From Mycobacterium sp. DL99 (GTDB taxonomy: Bacteria > Actinomycetota > Actinomycetes > Mycobacteriales > Mycobacteriaceae), in the NCBI RefSeq assembly GCF_004762045.1, contig NZ_SJOM01000007.1:4379609-4443608 (forward strand): a stretch of DNA of 64,000 bases, written 5' to 3'. Each line of letters starts with the position of its first letter. The first letter of the stretch is position 1. Below, piece by piece: positions 60,322-64,000 of this stretch. The notes below the pieces were generated by a model. That model had not been told where the DNA came from. It was given only the letters and a program-made list of their open reading frames with translations, and did no database searches. The translations under genes and the position numbers were made by a program.

Positions 60322-61806
60322 TCAATCCTTCGCGTCTGGATCCCAGGTCGACGGCAACATCGGCGCGCTCGGACCGTCCCCGAACCCCCCATCGCCCAAC
60401 GTCGTCAACCCCGTCGTCGTCGTTTCTGCCTTGTCGAGCACACCTGAAAAGCCCATCGGCCCCGCACCGCGATCCGACACCGTCTGCGCCGCCCCCGGGG
60501 AGGCGCTCTCCTGCGGATCGGCCTGGAGGTCCATGTACTCGTTGCCATGGCCTCGGTCCCGCATCCCGGCTCGTCGACGCCGACGGGCCCGCGCCTCTCG
60601 GGCTGATTCCCCGGCAACGGCCGCAGCGATATCGGGTTCGGAGGCTTTCTTCTTGGCGATGGCCGAGGCGTTGGCTCGTGCCGCGGCGGGGACGCCGACA
60701 CCGGGCGCGCCGATCAGGTACGGCGGGAAGAACCCCGGCCCACCGCCCGGGGCGGCGGATGGCGCCGGCGCGGAGGTGGCGGTTGTGGTTGCCGACGCCC
60801 CGGCCGAGGGGACCGCCGGAGCGGAGGGCGTAGTCGGAACCGGCGAGCTGCTCGGAACCGACGATGTTCCGCCGGCCGCCGGCCAGGACCCCGGTTCTGC
60901 GCCGTGCGGAATCTCGGCGACGCCGGATACGGGCGGCTGGATTGCGGCCAAGCCTGCGATGGCCCAACCCAGGTTCGCGGTCACGATGCTCAGAGCCGGC
61001 TGAATCAGCGCCGGGGACAGCTGGACAACCACCTGCAACAGCTGCGCCGCGTGGAAAGCCATGTCGGCCAACACCATGGGCAGGTTGGTCAACAGCGCAG
61101 CGGGGTCATTCAGCAGATTGTCGATCAGCAAGTGAATGTTCTCGATCTGCTCCTGGCCGACTTCCAGCCACCATCGCGGGTCGAGCGGGCTCAGGTCTCC
61201 GTGGCCGTGGTCATCGTCGTGGTCATGGTCATGGTCATGGTCATGGTCATGGTCATCGTGGTCATGCTCGCCGTGCAGGATCCGTGGCGCCGCCGGGGTA
61301 GACGGGGTGGATGCCACCGCGGCCTCAGAGACGCCTTGATAGACGGTCATCGTGGTGGCAGCGAGGATCCACATCCGCACGTAGTCAGCCTCGTTCAAGG
61401 CGATCGGAATGGTGTTGATACCAAAGAAGTTGGTGGACAACAGGACTGCGTTCCTTGCATGGTTGGCGGCCAACTCGACCAGAGTGGGCATCCCCGCCAA
61501 GGCACTGGCATAGGCCGCGGCTGCGGCTTCATGCCGGGCAGCGACCGCAGCGCTGTCGGCGCCGGCCTGGTACAGCCACGCCAGATACGGAAGATGAGCT
61601 GCCACATACCGTTCCGAGCTCGGACCTTGCCACGCACCAGCCTGCACCCCGCCGAGCACCGTGGCGAGTTCTTCTGCGATCGCGGCATATTCGACGCTCA
61701 ACGATGACCACGCACCGGCGGCGGCCAATATCGCTCCCGGGCCGGGGCCGCTACTCAACAACGCGGAATGCACCTCCGGCGGCGAGGCCATCCATACCGC
61801 GGCCAT
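60322..61806 (-). CDS. PPE-PPW protein with His/Asp-rich metal-binding insert
   Basis: The 494-residue protein has the PPE domain (Pro-Pro-Glu at 9-11, to about 165), then an insert at 178-204 with 11 His alternating with Asp, a helical part (205-290), an Ala/Pro/Ser-rich linker, and the C-terminal Gly-Phe-Ser-Gly ... Pro-Met-Leu-Pro-Ser-Thr-Trp of the PPW group. AAGGAGG seven bases before the ATG fixes the start. The insert is a strong Zn(II)-type ligand array and a Zur-like box lies upstream, so a role in zinc capture at the cell surface is inferred. The insert is encoded by a hexanucleotide repeat. Confidence 0.9.
   Translation of the reverse strand: MAAVWMASPPEVHSALLSSGPGPGAILAAAGAWSSLSVEYAAIAEELATVLGGVQAGAWQGPSSERYVAAHLPYLAWLYQAGADSAAVAARHEAAAAAYASALAGMPTLVELAANHARNAVLLSTNFFGINTIPIALNEADYVRMWILAATTMTVYQGVSEAAVASTPSTPAAPRILHGEHDHDDHDHDHDHDHDHDDDHGHGDLSPLDPRWWLEVGQEQIENIHLLIDNLLNDPAALLTNLPMVLADMAFHAAQLLQVVVQLSPALIQPALSIVTANLGWAIAGLAAIQPPVSGVAEIPHGAEPGSWPAAGGTSSVPSSSPVPTTPSAPAVPSAGASATTTATSAPAPSAAPGGGPGFFPPYLIGAPGVGVPAAARANASAIAKKKASEPDIAAAVAGESAREARARRRRRAGMRDRGHGNEYMDLQADPQESASPGAAQTVSDRGAGPMGFSGVLDKAETTTTGLTTLGDGGFGDGPSAPMLPSTWDPDAKD
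61221..61256 (+). repeat. Six perfect copies of GGTCAT inside the PPE gene
   Basis: The hexamer encodes (Asp-His or Met-Thr by strand) on the minus strand the His-Asp repeat. Unit length keeps the frame, so copy number can change without breaking the gene. Confidence 0.9.
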
Positions 61807-61849
61807 GAGAAACCCTCCTTGTAGACCGTCTACTCGAAGCGTCCAAGTT

Positions 61850-61874
61850 ATTGAATATGATTGTCATTATCAAT
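61850..61874. promoter_or_regulatory. Zur-like (zinc) box
   Basis: A 25-base AT-rich inverted repeat has outer arms ATTGA/TCAAT and inner arms ATGA/TCAT (61857-61860 and 61864-61867) in register, as in mycobacterial Zur sites (ATGA-N3-TCAT core). It lies 44 bases before the His-rich PPE start, where zinc-loaded Zur would block transcription. Confidence 0.7.
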
Positions 61875-62208
61875 GAATCTCTTGAAACTCATAGAAACGC
61901 CGGCCGGAAGCAGCTTCAGGTTCTGCAAGATCGCCCCAGCACCGCGCCGAGAAGGAGCAGTGACAGTTAATGCCGCCCAGGGCATCTGGTGACGATTGGA
62001 CGACAAAGTACCGCGCTCACAGGCGGATGCAGAGTCATGCAGAGAGGAACTCGAACGTGTCAGCCAGCCTCAAAGACATAAGCCGACAACAGCGGTCACC
62101 TACGGTCCACCGCCAACAGCAGGCAGTAAAAAATGCGCCTGGCCGGATACGGGCCCATCCACTACGGCGGGCCAGGAAATGATCGAGCCGGGACACCCCG
62201 GCCGACCG
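61875..62208. other. Intergenic region without recognised gene
   Basis: 334 bases between the PPE gene and the end of the SDR gene, both on the minus strand. Open stretches here lack codon bias and ribosome sites. Nothing further recognised. Confidence 0.5.
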
Positions 62209-62988
62209 CTACTTCGTCGCGTCGATCGCGCCGGCCTTCTTCTTGATCCGCGGCGCCAGCTGCACGACCTCGGGCACCACGGTCGGATTCTCGTACGCGG
62301 TGGTCACCAGCGACACCAGGGTGTTGGCGACGTCGCGCAGGGCCGACATCCGGGCGGGCAGAGCACCTTGGGCCACCCACGTCGTGACCAACTGGTCCAG
62401 CAGGTCGCGGTCGGCGCCGCGAAGGATCTCGGTGTCATCGGTGGGGCCGACCCCGACCCGGATCAGCGACAGCTCGGGATGCTCGATGCGCCAGGAGTGC
62501 AGGATCTCGTCGAGGGCGGCCTTGCTGGCGCTGTACGCCGCCACACCGGCCCGCGGGCGGCCCACGTCGTAGCTGGACGCCACCAGGACCACACCGTTCT
62601 CGGCCAGTCGGGGTGCCGCAGCACGCAGCACGTTGTTGGCGCCGACGGTGTTGACGCTGAATGCGTGCAACCAGGTGGCTACGTCGGTGTCCTCGATGTA
62701 GGCGAACGGGATCACCGTGCTGGTGAACACCACAGCGTCCAGGCCGCCCAGGGCGTCCGCCGCGTCGTTGACCACCCGGCTGATCGCCGCGGAGTCCTCG
62801 ACGTCGAGTTCGAAGGCGTACCCGCCGGTCGCCTCCGCCAGGGAATTCAGCAGGTCGATGCGCCGTGCCGCCACCGCGACCTTGGCACCGCGTTCGGTGG
62901 CACTGACCGCAACAGCGTGGCCGATGCCCGACGAGGCACCGACGACGAGGAGACGCAGCCCGGCTGCATCGGCTCGTTGACCGCTCAT
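62209..62988 (-). CDS. Short-chain dehydrogenase/reductase
   Basis: The 259-residue SDR has Gly-Ala-Ser-Ser-Gly-Ile-Gly as NAD(P) loop, Ser-Ser near 143 and Tyr-Ser-Ala-Ser-Lys as catalytic Tyr/Lys. The expected Asn-Asn-Ala-Gly is replaced by Phe-Thr-Ser-Thr. Substrate unknown. It diverges from the DUF899 gene by 141 bases. Confidence 0.85.
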   Translation of the reverse strand: MSGQRADAAGLRLLVVGASSGIGHAVAVSATERGAKVAVAARRIDLLNSLAEATGGYAFELDVEDSAAISRVVNDAADALGGLDAVVFTSTVIPFAYIEDTDVATWLHAFSVNTVGANNVLRAAAPRLAENGVVLVASSYDVGRPRAGVAAYSASKAALDEILHSWRIEHPELSLIRVGVGPTDDTEILRGADRDLLDQLVTTWVAQGALPARMSALRDVANTLVSLVTTAYENPTVVPEVVQLAPRIKKKAGAIDATK

Positions 62989-63129
62989 TCTGGATCAACC
63001 TCCATGGTTCATCTCGAGGTGTTAGGCCACCCTTCGCTCGTCGGACATTACCGGGTGCGATGAGTTCCGGACGCGCGGTGGGTCCACTTAAGAGAACGAG
63101 ATTCTCCGAACAGCAATCAGGAGCCCTTC

Positions 63130-63816
63130 ATGACGACAGGAAAACCTCCGATAGTCGACCAGCACGCCTGGCGCACCGCGCTCGACGACCTACGGCGTCG
63201 CGAGAAGGCCGCCACCCGGGAACTGGACGCGATCGCCGCGGCACGACGACGGCTGCCGATGGTGGCGCTACCGGACTACACGCTCATGGGCGCGGACGGC
63301 CCGGTGCGGCTGGCCGACATATTCGACGGTCGCACCCAGCTGATCACCTACCACCACATGTGGACCGACGGCGCCGAATGGCAGTGCGGCGGCTGCACGG
63401 GGTTCACGTCGCAGTTCACCCGACTCGACTTCCTGAACAACTACGACGCCCGTTTCGTCATCGTCACCAACGGACCGATCGACGACGCACTGGCCTACCG
63501 CGACAAGGTCGGTAACCGGATGGACTGGTACTCGTCGTCGGAGAGCTCGTTCGGTACCGACGTCGACGCTGCGCCGGGCGGCGGATTCGCGGTCAACGTG
63601 TTCCTGCGTGACGGCGACACCGTGTACCGCACCTGGCACACCAACGGCCGCGGCACCGAACAGCTCAGCCACTCCTTCGCCCTGATCGACCTGCTGCCGT
63701 ACGGCCGGCAGGAGGAATGGCTCGATTCCCCAGAAGGGTGGCCATCGCAACCCACATACTCGGGCTGGCTGGACAGCCCGGATATTGCCCGCCTGTATGG
63801 AAAGGACTCTCGATGA
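63130..63816 (+). CDS. DUF899 family thioredoxin-like protein
   Basis: The 228-residue protein has the DUF899 signature Tyr-His-His-Met-Trp, then Gln-Cys-Gly-Gly-Cys-Thr-Gly-Phe (CxxC-type pair) and a C-terminal Ser-Phe-Ala-Leu-Ile-Asp-Leu-Leu-Pro-Tyr-Gly. Members look like thioredoxin-fold proteins of unknown reaction. Its stop overlaps the next start (ATGA). Confidence 0.85.
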   Translation: MTTGKPPIVDQHAWRTALDDLRRREKAATRELDAIAAARRRLPMVALPDYTLMGADGPVRLADIFDGRTQLITYHHMWTDGAEWQCGGCTGFTSQFTRLDFLNNYDARFVIVTNGPIDDALAYRDKVGNRMDWYSSSESSFGTDVDAAPGGGFAVNVFLRDGDTVYRTWHTNGRGTEQLSHSFALIDLLPYGRQEEWLDSPEGWPSQPTYSGWLDSPDIARLYGKDSR

Positions 63817-64000
63817 CCGCATCAACCGACCAGGAACGCTACGTCGTCACCCGGACCATCTCCGCGTCCCCGGCCCAGGTGTTCGCCGTGCTGGCCGACC
63901 CGGCCCGGCATTGCGACACCGAACCCGGCGACTGGGTGCGCGACGCGATCGACCCCAAGCCGATCACCGGGACCGGCCAGATGTTCGCGATCAACATGTT
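63813..64000 (+). CDS. SRPBCC family protein, 5' part (runs out of window)
   Basis: The first 62 codons are visible. They show the START/SRPBCC start: Tyr-Val-Val-Thr-Arg-Thr-Ile-Ser-Ala-Ser-Pro-Ala-Gln-Val-Phe-Ala-Val-Leu-Ala-Asp-Pro. Such proteins bind hydrophobic ligands or cofactors. It is coupled to the DUF899 gene by a four-base overlap. Confidence 0.8.
   Translation, partial: MTASTDQERYVVTRTISASPAQVFAVLADPARHCDTEPGDWVRDAIDPKPITGTGQMFAINM

Noticed and set aside
1..64000. CRISPR arrays, insertion sequences, prophage or att sites
   Set aside because: No spaced direct repeats, transposase, integrase or terminal repeats were seen on reading the window.

Overview
The window is high-GC DNA from a mycobacterium, most likely a fast-growing Mycolicibacterium. 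Support comes from an MmpL transporter, two PPE-PPW proteins, mycobactin acylation genes, an Rv0096-Rv0103-like isonitrile lipopeptide locus, the methylcitrate operon with PrpR, metE behind a cobalamin riboswitch, and a block collinear with M. tuberculosis Rv2495c-Rv2511 plus tRNA-His. All homologies are by recognition of sequence motifs and gene order; no database search was run. No insertion sequence, prophage or CRISPR array was seen.

Layout. 1-2.0 kb: 3' end of an MmpL4/5-like transporter and a TetR regulator. 2.1-5.5 kb: a reductase-like gene, then mbtM, mbtL and mbtK behind an IdeR-box candidate. 5.8-11 kb: pyruvate carboxylase, a mycobacterial-type methylenetetrahydrofolate reductase and a dihydropteroate synthase-like gene on one strand. 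11-16.1 kb: prpC, prpB, prpD with divergent prpR. 16.1-33 kb: a metal locus (below). 33-41 kb: a methyltransferase, metE with its riboswitch, several secreted proteins and lspA. 41-54 kb: enoyl-CoA hydratase, the branched-chain keto acid dehydrogenase (bkdABC), the leucine-catabolic operon accD1-accA1-fadE19-maoC-citE, and a divergent TetR gene with a large dyad operator. 54-60 kb: an MmpS-domain protein, an MFS transporter, the mycolate reductase cmrA, a HerA-like ATPase, orn and tRNA-His with a terminator. 60-64 kb: a His/Asp-rich PPE protein behind a Zur-like box, an SDR, a DUF899 protein and a truncated SRPBCC gene.

The most interesting region is 16.1-33 kb. Genes for an isonitrile lipopeptide metallophore (PPE, Fe/2-oxoglutarate oxidase, FcoT, FadD10, carrier protein, single-module NRPS with a reductase end, stand-alone HMA protein) lie beside sigC, a Cu-type P-ATPase, a CopD/CtaG membrane protein, a His/Met-rich membrane protein, a zinc-finger membrane protein of anti-sigma type, and a previously unmarked 36-residue metallothionein-like gene. 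Four units carry the same ECF-type promoter, GGGAAC or CGGAAC, 17 bases, then CGACTA or CGACCA. I infer that SigC runs a local metal regulon that makes, imports and buffers a metal, most likely copper. A separate BlaI/CopY-like dyad precedes the CopD/CtaG gene.
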